DNA from: Clostridiales bacterium
GTDB taxonomy: Bacteria; Bacillota; Clostridia; Christensenellales; Aristaeellaceae
NCBI GenBank assembly: GCA_012513645.1
Contig: JAAZBU010000089.1
Span: 1 to 33,731 of the forward strand
DNA length: 33,731 nucleotides
Direction of reading: 5' to 3'
Shown here: positions 23,460-32,705 of the stretch, piece after piece
Layout of the letters: every line of letters starts with the position of its first letter
How positions within the stretch are numbered: position 1 is the stretch's first letter
Translations under genes and position numbers: made by a program
Notes under the pieces: model-generated
What the model was told of the DNA's origin: nothing
Seen by the model: the letters and a program-made list of their open reading frames with translations, nothing else
The model's database searches: none

Positions 23460-25783
23460 TGAACGCAAATCAACTGATCTTTCAGGCCGAGGAAAAAGCC
23501 CGGCTGTACTACCGCTGCCCCTTTCAGGAGCTGGAGCCCTGGCAGCTGCATGAAACGCTGGGCGAGGCGCTGATGGAGCAGATTGCCCCCCAATGGCAGC
23601 GCGACGAGCGCGGCCGCCAGCAGGGGAAGCAGGCCTTTTACCTGTCGATGGAGTATCTGCTGGGCCGCATGGTCTTCAACAACCTTTACTGCGCTGGCGT
23701 GTTGGATGAGGTAAGCGCTTTGCTATCCGAGCGCGGGATCGACCTGCGCGCGCTGGAAGACATTGAGGACCACGCCTTTGGCAACGGCGGCCTGGGCCGC
23801 CTGGCCGCCTGCTACCTGGACAGCGCCGCCGCCCACAGCATCCCGCTGACGGGCTATGGGCTGCGCTACCGCTTTGGCCTGTTCAAGCAGAGCTTTGTGG
23901 ATGGCCGCCAGGTGGAGCTGCCCGACGACTGGTCCCGCCTGGGCGATCCCTTCAGCGTGCGCCGCTATGACCTGCGGGTCACGGTGCGCTTTGGCGATCA
24001 GGAGGTTGTGGCCGTGCCCTATGACATGCCGGTCATCGGCTATGGCATGAGCAGCATCGGCACCCTGCGCCTGTGGCAGGCCGAAAGCCCGCAGGAGGTG
24101 GACTTCCCCCTGTTTAACCAACAGGAGTATGAGCAGGCCAGCGCCATGAAAAACCGCGCGGAGGACCTGACCAAGTTCCTCTACCCCAACGATTCGGGCC
24201 GGGCAGGCAAGCTGATGCGCATCAAGCAGGAGTATCTGCTGTGTTCGGCCACCATGCAGGATATCCTGCGCGGCTGCCTGGCGCTGCTCGGCAAGGAGTT
24301 TGATCACTTCCCCGATCACTACGCCATCCAGCTCAATGACACCCACCCGGTGATGGCCATCCCCGAGCTCATCCGCCTGCTGATGGCGGAGGGCGCCGAC
24401 TTTGAGCGCGCCTTTGACCTCGCCCGGCGCACCTTCAGCTACACCAACCACACCGTCATGTCGGAGGCACTGGAGAGCTGGGAGGCCGGGCTGCTGCGCG
24501 AGGCCGTGCCCCACCTGTACCCCATCATCCGCCGCATCAACCAGCGGCTGCTGAACGAGCTCAAGCGCCCCGAGCTGTCCTTCATCCGCGGCGGCCGGGT
24601 GCACATGGCCGACCTGGCCATCTACGCCTCCAGCCGCGTCAACGGCGTGGCCGAGATCCACAGCCAGATCCTGCGCGACAGCGTATTTAAGGATTGGTAC
24701 GATCTGTACCCCGAGCGCTTTACCAACGTCACCAACGGCATCACCCAGCGGCGGTGGCTGGCGCTGTGCAACCCGCAGCTCACCGGCCTGGTCGCCGATA
24801 CGCTGGGCACGGACGACTTCATCCGCCACCTGGACCGGCTGGGCGACGGCCTGGCAAAGATTGACAACCGCATGTGCGAGCGGTTTATCCAGATCAAGCA
24901 GGAGAAAAAGCGCGAGCTGGCCGACCTCATCCTGCGCAGGGAGGGCATCCTGATCCCCGAGCACTTCGTGTTTGACGTGCAGGTCAAGCGCCTGCACGAG
25001 TACAAGCGCCAGCTGATGAACGCCCTGTCCATCATGGCCATCTACCAGGGCCTCAAGGACGGCAGCATCAAGCACTTTGCCCCCACCGCCTTCATCTTCG
25101 GCGCCAAGGCCGCGCCGGGCTATGACCGGGCCAAGTCCATCATCTACTACATCAACCAGATGGCCGACCTCATCAACGCTGACCCCGACATGCAGGACCT
25201 GATGCGCGTGGTGTTTGTGCACAACTACAACTGCTCCTACGCTGAGCACATCTTCCCGGCGGCCGACATCTCCGAGCAGATTTCGCCCGCGGGCACCGAG
25301 GCCAGCGGCACGGGCAACATGAAGTTCATGCTCAACGGCGCGGTGACATTGGGTACCTTTGACGGCGCCAACATCGAGATCGTGCGCGAAGCCGGGCAAG
25401 AGAACAACTACATCTTCGGCGCCACGGTGGACGGCATCCGCGAGCTGGGCAAGGAGTATGACCCCGTTGCCCGCTACAAAAAGAACGCGGTGCTGCGCCG
25501 CGCGGTGGACACCCTGATCGACGGCACCTTTGAAGACGAGGACGGCGGCCTGAAAGCCCTGCACGATTCGCTGCTCAAGGGCGCCAGCTGGCACACGCCT
25601 GACCACCAGTACCTGTTCCTGGATTTCCCCTTCTACCTGGAGGCCAAGCTGCGCGCCATCGGCGACCATCAGAACCAGATGACCTTCGCCCGCAAGTGCC
25701 TGCACAATGTGTTCAGCGCGGGCAAGTTCTCCTCCGACCGCTCCATACAGGACTATGCCCGGGAAATCTGGCAGCTGAGTTAA
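23459..25783 (+). CDS. glgP: glycogen/maltodextrin phosphorylase
   Basis: This 774-residue protein is a GT35 phosphorylase. The pyridoxal phosphate lysine is Lys622, in EASGTGNMKFMLNG. Other signatures include FGNGGLGRLAACYLDS near the N-terminus, IQLNDTHPVMAIPEL and VKRLHEYKRQLMN. It releases glucose-1-phosphate from the non-reducing ends of maltodextrin or glycogen in the cytoplasm. It completes the operon's route from imported maltodextrin to phosphorylated glucose. The start overlaps the malQ stop by one base. A convergent-gene hairpin follows 16 bases after the stop. GlgP versus MalP cannot be separated by sequence alone; the context favours maltodextrin use. Confidence 0.96.
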   Translation: MNANQLIFQAEEKARLYYRCPFQELEPWQLHETLGEALMEQIAPQWQRDERGRQQGKQAFYLSMEYLLGRMVFNNLYCAGVLDEVSALLSERGIDLRALEDIEDHAFGNGGLGRLAACYLDSAAAHSIPLTGYGLRYRFGLFKQSFVDGRQVELPDDWSRLGDPFSVRRYDLRVTVRFGDQEVVAVPYDMPVIGYGMSSIGTLRLWQAESPQEVDFPLFNQQEYEQASAMKNRAEDLTKFLYPNDSGRAGKLMRIKQEYLLCSATMQDILRGCLALLGKEFDHFPDHYAIQLNDTHPVMAIPELIRLLMAEGADFERAFDLARRTFSYTNHTVMSEALESWEAGLLREAVPHLYPIIRRINQRLLNELKRPELSFIRGGRVHMADLAIYASSRVNGVAEIHSQILRDSVFKDWYDLYPERFTNVTNGITQRRWLALCNPQLTGLVADTLGTDDFIRHLDRLGDGLAKIDNRMCERFIQIKQEKKRELADLILRREGILIPEHFVFDVQVKRLHEYKRQLMNALSIMAIYQGLKDGSIKHFAPTAFIFGAKAAPGYDRAKSIIYYINQMADLINADPDMQDLMRVVFVHNYNCSYAEHIFPAADISEQISPAGTEASGTGNMKFMLNGAVTLGTFDGANIEIVREAGQENNYIFGATVDGIRELGKEYDPVARYKKNAVLRRAVDTLIDGTFEDEDGGLKALHDSLLKGASWHTPDHQYLFLDFPFYLEAKLRAIGDHQNQMTFARKCLHNVFSAGKFSSDRSIQDYAREIWQLS

Positions 25784-25799
25784 TCAATCCCGCTACAAA

Positions 25800-25840
25800 C
25801 AAAACCATCGGCGCGCGGTTCACTGCGGCCGGTGGTTTTG
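25800..25840. terminator. bidirectional terminator between glgP and dsdA
   Basis: A 13-pair stem (25800-25812 with 25828-25840, one G-U) has TTTT on its right arm and AAAA on its left arm, so a T-rich side is present in either direction. It lies between convergent genes. Confidence 0.75.
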
Positions 25841-25852
25841 CGTTGACGGGGC

Positions 25853-27214
25853 TTAGAGCAGGCTCAGCCCCTTGCGGTAATAGCTTTCCAACTCCTGGGC
25901 TGGCACCATGCTGCCGCCGGTGGCCCACACGATGTGCGCTGCCCGGGGCATGGTTTCCTGCAGGCCCTGCCGGCGAATATAAGCCGCAAAATCCGGGTCT
26001 TTGGCCGCCAGCACCGGCCCCCACATGCCGGCCAGGGCGCTGGGTTCCAGCCGGATGCCCTCCGTATCCACCAGCCGGGCCAGCATGCGGAACATCCGCT
26101 CATCGCTTAGGGTATAGCAGCCGCTTAAATACGGCTCCATCAGGCGGCCCACAAAGCCGGAGGGACGGCCCACGGCCAGGCCGTCGGCCACCGTCACATT
26201 GTCCACGCCAAAGTCCTGCACGCTGACCTCCTGATGCAGGCCGGTGGCCATGCCCAGCAGCATGCAGCCGGCGTGCGTTGGCTCGGCAAAGAAGGCATGC
26301 ACATGGTCGCCAAACACCATCTTGAGGCCAAAGGCCACGCCGCCCGGCCCACCGCCCACCCCGCAGGGCAGGTAGACAAACAGCGGGTGCCCCTCATCCA
26401 CGGCGATTTGGGCCTTGCGCAGCTGCTCCTTTAGCCGCAGGGCAGCCGCCGCGTAGCCCAGAAACAGCGTCTGCGAGTTCTCATCGTCAACGAAGATGCA
26501 CATGGGGTTTTCCATGGCCTGCTGGCGCCCCTGGGCAATGGCCACGCTGTAGTCGGCCGCGTACTCCACCACCTGCACGCCCTTTTGGCGCAGCAGGTCC
26601 TTCTTCCACTGGCGCGCATCGGCGGACATGTGCACCGTCACCCGAAAGCCCAGCGCCGCGCTCATGATGCCGATGGACAGCCCCAGGTTGCCGGTGGAGC
26701 CCACGGCAATCTCATAACGCGAAAACAGTTGGCGGAAATTGTCCCCGCCAAACACACGGTAATCATCCCCCGGTTTGAGCAGGCCGTGGCGCAGGGCAAT
26801 GTCCTCCGCGGTCTTTAGCACCTCGTAGATGCCGCCCCGCGCCTTGATGGAGCCCGAGATGCCCAGGTGGCTGTCCATCTTGAGCCATAGCCTACCCGGG
26901 ATGGTGCAGCCATTGTCCCGCTCCAGCTCGGCCTTCATGCCGACGATTTCCTTGAGCGGCGACTCCAGGATGCCGCCCGTTGCTGCCGTCTGCGGAAAGG
27001 CCTCCATCAGATAGGGGGCGAAGCGCGCCAGCCGGTCGGCGGCCTCCTGAATATCCGCCATGGTGAGCGGGCTGGCAGCCGCGGCCTGCGCCACAGGCAC
27101 GAGCCTGGGATTGATCCAGCACACCTCCCGCAGCGCCTGCATTTCCTCAATGATGGGCACCTGCCGGTGCCAGTCCTTTTCGCTTTTGCCCAGGATCATC
27201 CGCTGCTCGCTCAT
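25853..27214 (-). CDS. dsdA: D-serine ammonia-lyase (D-serine dehydratase)
   Basis: This 453-residue protein is the size of DsdA, a fold-type II PLP enzyme converting D-serine to pyruvate and ammonia. The PLP lysine is Lys124 in the motif [12 protein letters not shown], and the phosphate-binding loop is [11 protein letters not shown]. Other DsdA-like stretches include the N-terminal [15 protein letters not shown] region and [16 protein letters not shown]. The ATG at 27214 overlaps the LacI regulator's stop (ATGA) with a GGAGG site, so regulator and enzyme are coupled; a much longer open frame upstream is only overlap with that gene. The enzyme may detoxify or use D-serine; a related D-amino acid substrate is possible. 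Confidence 0.92.
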   Translation of the reverse strand: MSEQRMILGKSEKDWHRQVPIIEEMQALREVCWINPRLVPVAQAAAASPLTMADIQEAADRLARFAPYLMEAFPQTAATGGILESPLKEIVGMKAELERDNGCTIPGRLWLKMDSHLGISGSIKARGGIYEVLKTAEDIALRHGLLKPGDDYRVFGGDNFRQLFSRYEIAVGSTGNLGLSIGIMSAALGFRVTVHMSADARQWKKDLLRQKGVQVVEYAADYSVAIAQGRQQAMENPMCIFVDDENSQTLFLGYAAAALRLKEQLRKAQIAVDEGHPLFVYLPCGVGGGPGGVAFGLKMVFGDHVHAFFAEPTHAGCMLLGMATGLHQEVSVQDFGVDNVTVADGLAVGRPSGFVGRLMEPYLSGCYTLSDERMFRMLARLVDTEGIRLEPSALAGMWGPVLAAKDPDFAAYIRRQGLQETMPRAAHIVWATGGSMVPAQELESYYRKGLSLL

Positions 27215-28251
27215 TCCCCTGCCTCCGTCTTTCGTTGTTCCCCGGCGATGGCCTGCACCGAGCCGCCCGGCTGCCACAGGCCATCCAGCAGCACATGCCG
27301 CCCCGGCTTGCCGCGGCGCATATCGTTTAGCAGCTCCAGCGTGATGCGGGCGATATCCTCCGCCGGCTGGGACATGGTGGCCAAAGACGGCGTGCAAAAG
27401 CGCCCCTGCTCCACCCCGTCAAACCCCACCACCGATACATCCTGGGGCACGCGGATGCCCCGGTCGTGCAGGGCCTTCATAGCGCCCATGGCCACGGTGT
27501 CGGACATGGCGATCAGCGCGGTAAAGGGCCTCCCCCGGTCAATCAGCTCGCTGGCCGCGTCCCACCCGCGCTGCAGGGTGAAGCTGCAATCCACAAACAG
27601 CTCTTCATCAAAGGGCAGGCCGTGGGCATGCAGCCCATCCCGCACGCCGTACAGCCGCCGGCCGGTGGAATCGGCCTCGCCGCCAAAGTAGCCCAGGGTG
27701 GCAATGCGGCGGTGCCCCATGCGCACCAGCGCCTCCGCCACCGCCCAGCCGGCCTGGTAGTTGTCCACCCCCACCGAGGCCACCTGCGACAGCTTGAGCG
27801 CCGAGGCATCCACCGTGGCAAATACGCAGGGCAGATCCAGCCGCTTCAAATCCAGCTCGCGTCCCAGCAGGTTGGACCCCAGGAAGATGATGCCCGACAG
27901 CTTTCGCTCCAGGTACAGGCTGCGGGCAGCCATAAACTCGTCCGCCCGCTCGTCGATAAACTCCAGCAGAAACTGCAGCCGCGTGCCCCGCCCCAACGAG
28001 ACGATGCGCTCGGCCAGGTCGGTTAAAAATACATTGCGCCGCCCGCGCAAAATCACTGCGGCAAAGCCCGTATGGCACTGCTTGAGGTTGGAGGCATTGG
28101 CGTTGCGCACATAGTTGAGGCGCCGGATGACCGCCTGCACGCGCTCGGCGGTGTTGGCATCCACCTCCTCGGGGTGGTTGAGCACGCGGGACACGGTGGT
28201 GATGCTGACCCCCGCCTCGCGCGCCACATCCCGGATGGTGACTACCCTCAT
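27211..28251 (-). CDS. LacI family transcriptional regulator
   Basis: This 346-residue protein has an N-terminal LacI HTH ([24 protein letters not shown], residues 3-25) and hinge. A periplasmic-binding-protein-like effector domain follows from about 60, including the conserved [17 protein letters not shown] and [10 protein letters not shown] stretches. The ATG at 28251 is chosen because the longer in-frame start at 28296 falls at the predicted transcription start. Its stop overlaps the dsdA start, so dsdA is its most direct target. It could also be the repressor acting at the maltodextrin operator at 16287, although nothing proves this. Confidence 0.93.
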   Translation of the reverse strand: MRVVTIRDVAREAGVSITTVSRVLNHPEEVDANTAERVQAVIRRLNYVRNANASNLKQCHTGFAAVILRGRRNVFLTDLAERIVSLGRGTRLQFLLEFIDERADEFMAARSLYLERKLSGIIFLGSNLLGRELDLKRLDLPCVFATVDASALKLSQVASVGVDNYQAGWAVAEALVRMGHRRIATLGYFGGEADSTGRRLYGVRDGLHAHGLPFDEELFVDCSFTLQRGWDAASELIDRGRPFTALIAMSDTVAMGAMKALHDRGIRVPQDVSVVGFDGVEQGRFCTPSLATMSQPAEDIARITLELLNDMRRGKPGRHVLLDGLWQPGGSVQAIAGEQRKTEAGE

Positions 28252-28298
28252 GCCCTGCCCCCCATATTCATGCGTCATTGCCCTGAAACTTCCCATGC

Positions 28299-28327
28299 AG
28301 TATACGAATCCACTGCCCTGCTGTCAA
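28299..28327 (-). promoter_or_regulatory. promoter of lacI-dsdA operon
   Basis: On the minus strand a perfect TTGACA (28322-28327) and TATACT (28299-28304) are exactly 17 bases apart, about 50 bases before the chosen ATG. Confidence 0.75.
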
Positions 28328-28328
28328 C

Positions 28329-28351
28329 GGCGCGTAAGCGCCAAACGCGTT
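28329..28351. promoter_or_regulatory. palindromic sites between divergent promoters
   Basis: GGCGC-GTAA-GCGCC (28329-28342) and AACGCGTT (28344-28351) lie between the two divergent -35 elements. They are possible regulator sites, for instance for LacI autoregulation, but neither fits the standard CG-centred LacI operator well. Confidence 0.35.
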
Positions 28352-28379
28352 GTCCCCACTGGGTGTTTTATGCTACAAT
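28350..28379 (+). promoter_or_regulatory. promoter of envelope operon
   Basis: TTGTCC (28350-28355) and TACAAT (28374-28379) are 18 bases apart, with an extended TGC before the -10. The start codon TTG at 28412 follows about 30 bases later. Confidence 0.55.
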
Positions 28380-28411
28380 GCCTGTATAAGACACGGAAAG
28401 GAGGCGCGCGG

Positions 28412-30493
28412 TTGACAGTCCAACGCCCATCCGGCAGCGCCCCCCCATCCGGGCAGACGCGCCGCGCCGGCCTGCTCTCCTTCTCCCCCCTGATTGACTA
28501 CCTATACTGCCTGCTGGCCTCCACCGTGCTGGTGGGGCAGCCGCTGCCCGGCGGGGCCCTGTATATGACCGCCCAGGTGACCCATCTGGGCGGTCAGCTG
28601 CTGCACCCCCGCATGCTGCACCATCTGCCGCGCCGCATGCGCGCGGCCGGGGCCGTGCTCAGCGCCCTCTCCATGATGGTGGCCCTGGGCCTGCTGCTGA
28701 TCTACCCCCGGGCGGTCAACCCGCCCTATCTGTGGGTGCTGTTTGGCGTGGTGGTGCTCATCAAGCTGCGCCAGGCCCTCTGCCGCCGCCTCAACGCCTC
28801 CTGCATACAGCGCGGCCTCAGCCGCATCCAGCGCGCCTTCCGCCTGGGCGAGGCCAGCCTGCTGTTCCTGCTGCTGCTTGCCCCGCTGCTGTTTTTCTCG
28901 CAGCCGACGGATACCTCCTGGTACCTGTTGGGCGGCTACGCGCTGACCACGCTGATTGGCGTATACGCCCTGTATCACAGCGAGCCTGTCAGCAGGCCGC
29001 CGGTACAGCCCGCAGCACGCACGGAGGCGGAAGACCTGTCCGGCGTCAACGCGCTGCGCAGCTTCCGGGTGATATCGCTCATCACGGTCACAGCCCTTCA
29101 GGTCACCATGATTTTAGGCTACACCCTCATCGGCACCACGGCGGGCGACCTGCTGATCTGCATGGGCATTGCCTTTGTGTGCACCTACATCCCCATGCGT
29201 GTGGCATGGGTCTTGCTGCACAGCCGGCACATCAGGCGGCGCGACCCCACCAACATGCTGGTGTTGGGCCTGGCCGTATGGCTGATCAGCCTGCTGGCCC
29301 TGTGGCTCAGCCTGGGGCGCGGGCACATGGTAGTAGCCTTTATCTCCCTGGCCTTTTGCACGGCGGGCACCGCCATGGCGCTCACCTCGCTGCAGTCGCT
29401 GGACGGCCACATGCGGGAAGTCATCCTCTTTGCCACCGGCAGGGCGCCCGACGCGGGCGAAGACAGCCTGCACGGCATGCGTGCCTCCTATGCCAGCCTG
29501 GCCGGGCAGATGATCGCCCTGATCGGCCTGGGGCTGATGCTGTTCTTTGGCGGCGGCCGGGCGGTGGATCGCCTCAACCTGCAGCCCACGCTGCTGCTGC
29601 CGGCGCTGGCGCTGGTGATTGCGGCGCTGCTGGCCGCGCTGCGCTTCCCGCTGGATCAGCGGGTGGCGCAGAAGCTGCACCGCTTTCTGATGCTCAAGGA
29701 AAACGGCGAGACCAACCAGCCGCTGCAAAAGCAGCTGGAAGACCTGGTCATCAAGGTGAGCCACCGCCACTACGGCATCAAGCTGCTGATGCTGGTGCTG
29801 CGCCCCTTCTTTTACATCCGCTTGGGCAGCCGCGAGCACGTGCGGCTGGACCGGCACACCGCCTGTGTATTCACCTGCAACCATGGCGAGCTGTACGGCC
29901 CCATCGTCACCAATCTCTACGTGCCCTATTCCTTCCGGCCGTGGGTCATCAGCGAAATGGTGGAGCGCGACCAGATTGCGGACTATATCTACACCTACAC
30001 CGTCAAGCGGCAGCGCTGGCTGCCCGAGGGGTGGAAGCTGCCCATCAGCCGGGTGCTGGCCCCTTTTCTGGCCTGGGTGATGGAGAGCATCGACAGCATC
30101 CCCGTGTACCGCAACACCCCGCGGGAGTTGATCAAGACGCTGCGCCTGTCCGCCGCCGCCATGGAGGCGGGCGACAACCTGCTGATCTTCCCCGAAAACC
30201 CCAACCACGAAGGCCAGGCGCAAAACGGCTACCTGCGGGACACCGTGGGCGAGTTCTTCACCGGTTTTGTTACGGTGGCGCAGCTATACCACAAGCGCAC
30301 GGGCAAGTGCGCCCAGTTCTTCCCCCTGTACGCCGATAAAAAGAACCGCATCCTGCACTTTGGAAATCCTGTGCGCTACAACCCGGATGTTCCTCCCCGG
30401 GAGGAGCAGCAGCGCATTTCCGATGCCTTGCGCCAGGAGATGCTGCGCATGGCCGCCATCGGCCAGGGTGATGCAGCGGAGGAGGGCAGCTGA
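28412..30493 (+). CDS. membrane-transporter-like/acyltransferase fusion protein
   Basis: This 693-residue protein starts at TTG 28412, chosen because AAAGGAGG precedes it and the promoter lies just upstream. The first 420 residues are a polytopic membrane region with about ten to twelve hydrophobic segments, MFS-like in layout. The C-terminal third (about 475-690) is PlsC-like: a TCNHGELYGP motif (His491, Glu493) replaces the usual HX4D, and FPEN (593-596) corresponds to the FPEG block. The layout recalls lysophospholipid flippase-acyltransferase fusions (LplT-Aas), suggesting flipping and acylation of an envelope lipid. It couples by a one-base overlap to the next gene. Substrate unknown. 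Confidence 0.7.
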   Translation: MTVQRPSGSAPPSGQTRRAGLLSFSPLIDYLYCLLASTVLVGQPLPGGALYMTAQVTHLGGQLLHPRMLHHLPRRMRAAGAVLSALSMMVALGLLLIYPRAVNPPYLWVLFGVVVLIKLRQALCRRLNASCIQRGLSRIQRAFRLGEASLLFLLLLAPLLFFSQPTDTSWYLLGGYALTTLIGVYALYHSEPVSRPPVQPAARTEAEDLSGVNALRSFRVISLITVTALQVTMILGYTLIGTTAGDLLICMGIAFVCTYIPMRVAWVLLHSRHIRRRDPTNMLVLGLAVWLISLLALWLSLGRGHMVVAFISLAFCTAGTAMALTSLQSLDGHMREVILFATGRAPDAGEDSLHGMRASYASLAGQMIALIGLGLMLFFGGGRAVDRLNLQPTLLLPALALVIAALLAALRFPLDQRVAQKLHRFLMLKENGETNQPLQKQLEDLVIKVSHRHYGIKLLMLVLRPFFYIRLGSREHVRLDRHTACVFTCNHGELYGPIVTNLYVPYSFRPWVISEMVERDQIADYIYTYTVKRQRWLPEGWKLPISRVLAPFLAWVMESIDSIPVYRNTPRELIKTLRLSAAAMEAGDNLLIFPENPNHEGQAQNGYLRDTVGEFFTGFVTVAQLYHKRTGKCAQFFPLYADKKNRILHFGNPVRYNPDVPPREEQQRISDALRQEMLRMAAIGQGDAAEEGS

Positions 30494-32457
30494 TGGCAGC
30501 GTTTGTGTATCTGGCGATCTGCCTTGCCTGCGGCGTGCTGGCCATGCAGTGGCTGCTGCCCGGGCAGCGCGCCTTGTACCGGCTGTGGCTGGGCCTGTGC
30601 CTGGGGCTGATGGCCATGATGTGGCTGCCGGCGCTGGTGGCCTTTGTGCTCCGGTTCTCCGTCGCCGGGCACCTGTGGGCGCTGGGCCTGCTGGCCCTGC
30701 TGATGGCCCTGTGCTGGCTGGCGCGCGACCGGCGTACCCCGCTGCGGCGCTGGGGCGGGGAGGACCGCCGCGACCTGCGCCTGCTGGTGGTGATTGCCCT
30801 GCCGCTGACGCTGCTGGGCGCGTATCTGCAATTCACCCACAACCTGCGCACGGAGGGCGGCGCGCTGTACGTCGGCCAGAGCACCTATGGCGACCTGGCG
30901 CTGCACACGGGTATCATCACCTCGCTGCGCGATGCGCGCTTTCCGGCGGACTACAGCATTCTGCCCGGCGCGCGGCTCAGCTACCCCTTCCTGGCGGACA
31001 GCCTGTCCACCACCTTCATGCTGTTGGGGTGCAGCCTGCAGGTGGCGCTGGTGGCGCCGGGCACGCTGATGATGGCGCTGGTGTTCTCGGGCTACCTGCT
31101 GCTGGCGCTGCGCATGGCCACCAGGCGGCGGGCGGCCGCGCTGGCCGCGCTGCTGCTGTTCATCAACGGCGGGCTGGGTTTCCTCTATAGCTTTGACATG
31201 ATGGGCGTCAGCCTGGGCACGCCGGGCGCCAACGCCCTGCAATCCGGCACCTGGCTGCAAAGGCTGCGCACCATCCTGGATGGCTGGTACCAGACGCCGG
31301 TCAACCACGCGGAGTTTACGCAGTACAACCTGCGCTGGAGCAACATCATCGCCGACATGCTGATCCCCCAGCGCGCCTTTCTGGCCGGATGGGTGTTTTT
31401 GCTGCCCTGCCTGTACCTGCTGTACGATGGCCTGCGCCCCCGGCAGCGCAATGTGCGTGCCTTTGCCCTGTTGGGCGTCATGGCGGGCGGCCTGCCGCTG
31501 ATCCACACCCACTCCTTCCTGGCGCTGGGGCTGGCAAGTGCTGGCTGGCTGGTGTGGGATCTGTTCAGGCGGCGGCCCCTGGCCCCCTGGCTGGTGTACG
31601 GCGGGGTGGTGCTGGTGCTGGCGCTGCCGCAGTTAGTTGGGTTTACCTTTCGCCAGAGCGGGGCAGAGGGCTTTTTGCGGGTGCAGTTTAACTGGGTCAA
31701 CAATTCGGGCGGCGCCGGCCTGCGGGATGGCTACCTGTGGTTCTGGATTAAGAATGTTGGGCTGCCCTTTGTGCTGATTGTGCTCAGCCTGTTTGAAAAA
31801 AATGAGAAGCACCGCTTTATGTACACGAGCGCGTTTGCCATCTTCATCGTGGCCGAGCTGGTGCTCTTTCAGCCCAATGAGTACGATAACAACAAGCTGT
31901 TCTACGTGTGGTACGCGCTGTGCCTGGTGCCCGCCAGCGAATATGCCTTCACCCTGTGGGACAGGCTGCGCGGCCTGCGCGCGCGACCGCTGCTGGGCGT
32001 GCTGGCGGGGGTGGTCTTCTTCCTGTCGGGCGCGCTGTCCATCGCGCGGGAGTGCGTGAGCAACGTGCAGGCCTATTCCCCCGCGGCCGTTGCCGCCGCG
32101 CGCTATGTGGAGCAGGATACGCCCCCCCACAGCGTGTTCATGACCAGCCATGCCGACCACCTCAACCCCGTCAGCGCGCTGGCCGGGCGCACCATCGTCT
32201 GCGGCCCGGGCCTGTGGCTGCACTGGCATGGGTTTGAGCAGGAGCTGTCCCTGCGCCAGCAGGAGATCGACCGCTTCTACCGCGACCCGCAGGCAAACCT
32301 GCCTGTGCTTCAAAAGTACGGGGTGGACTATGTGCTGCTGGGCCCGTCGGAGCGCAATTTGGGCCGTGTGGATCAGGCTGCGCTGGACAGCGGCTTCACG
32401 CTGGTGTACCACGATGCGCAGGATACCTACCGCATCTACGAGGTGCCCGAGGGATGA
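30493..32457 (+). CDS. large polytopic membrane protein, putative GT-C glycosyltransferase
   Basis: This 654-residue protein has a dozen or so hydrophobic segments up to about residue 525, then a soluble extracytoplasmic domain of some 130 residues. The first large loop contains an acidic GDLALHTGIITSL motif (around 134-146), as found in lipid-linked-sugar-dependent GT-C enzymes. The C-terminal part (HSVFMTSHADHLNPVSALAG, then YGVDYVLLGPSERN) resembles the tail of large prokaryotic membrane glycosyltransferases. The assignment to GT-C is inferred from architecture. The ATG overlaps the previous stop by one base and its own stop overlaps the next ATG (ATGA). GtrA downstream supports a role in glycan attachment outside the membrane. 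Confidence 0.62.
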   Translation: MAAFVYLAICLACGVLAMQWLLPGQRALYRLWLGLCLGLMAMMWLPALVAFVLRFSVAGHLWALGLLALLMALCWLARDRRTPLRRWGGEDRRDLRLLVVIALPLTLLGAYLQFTHNLRTEGGALYVGQSTYGDLALHTGIITSLRDARFPADYSILPGARLSYPFLADSLSTTFMLLGCSLQVALVAPGTLMMALVFSGYLLLALRMATRRRAAALAALLLFINGGLGFLYSFDMMGVSLGTPGANALQSGTWLQRLRTILDGWYQTPVNHAEFTQYNLRWSNIIADMLIPQRAFLAGWVFLLPCLYLLYDGLRPRQRNVRAFALLGVMAGGLPLIHTHSFLALGLASAGWLVWDLFRRRPLAPWLVYGGVVLVLALPQLVGFTFRQSGAEGFLRVQFNWVNNSGGAGLRDGYLWFWIKNVGLPFVLIVLSLFEKNEKHRFMYTSAFAIFIVAELVLFQPNEYDNNKLFYVWYALCLVPASEYAFTLWDRLRGLRARPLLGVLAGVVFFLSGALSIARECVSNVQAYSPAAVAAARYVEQDTPPHSVFMTSHADHLNPVSALAGRTIVCGPGLWLHWHGFEQELSLRQQEIDRFYRDPQANLPVLQKYGVDYVLLGPSERNLGRVDQAALDSGFTLVYHDAQDTYRIYEVPEG

Positions 32458-32705
32458 GCTTGACCCGCCGTTTTTTGCGCTACTCGCTGGAGCGCGGCCG
32501 CCCCATCAAGGTGATGCTGCTGCGCGACGGCATGCCCTGGAGCGGCAACATCACCGTGCTGTCGCTGGATGACCACCAGTTTACCTACATCACCGCCAGA
32601 AACAAAAAAACGCCCCAGCTGCTGCACCCGAACGACCTGCTGTCCGCCGGCTACGCGCGGGGCGATGAGGGCGATCCCCTCGCCCCCAGGAAGGATGCAC
32701 CATGA
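32454..32705 (+). CDS. 83-residue protein of unknown function
   Basis: A small, basic, soluble protein with no signal or membrane segment. The N-terminus is Arg-rich (RRFLRYSLERGRP), followed by alternating hydrophobic stretches (IKVMLLRDG, NITVLSLDD, FTYITAR) suggestive of a small beta-barrel and a charged end. I do not recognise a family. Both ends overlap neighbours by four bases (ATGA), so it is translated as part of the envelope operon between the GT-C-like protein and GtrA. This location and the in-phase overlaps argue that it is a real gene. Confidence 0.7.
   Translation: MSLTRRFLRYSLERGRPIKVMLLRDGMPWSGNITVLSLDDHQFTYITARNKKTPQLLHPNDLLSAGYARGDEGDPLAPRKDAP

Noticed and set aside
23723-25705. 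660-codon minus-strand frame opposite glgP
   Set aside because: Antisense shadow of a fully conserved phosphorylase gene.
25853-27397. N-terminally extended D-serine dehydratase (514 codons)
   Set aside because: The extra 61 codons lie within the LacI gene and encode non-conserved sequence; the ATG at 27214 has a ribosome-binding site and ATGA coupling.
28115-28411. Extended N-terminus of the acyltransferase fusion reaching back into lacI
   Set aside because: The added sequence is antisense to lacI and lies upstream of the predicted promoter; the TTG at 28412 with AAAGGAGG explains the start.
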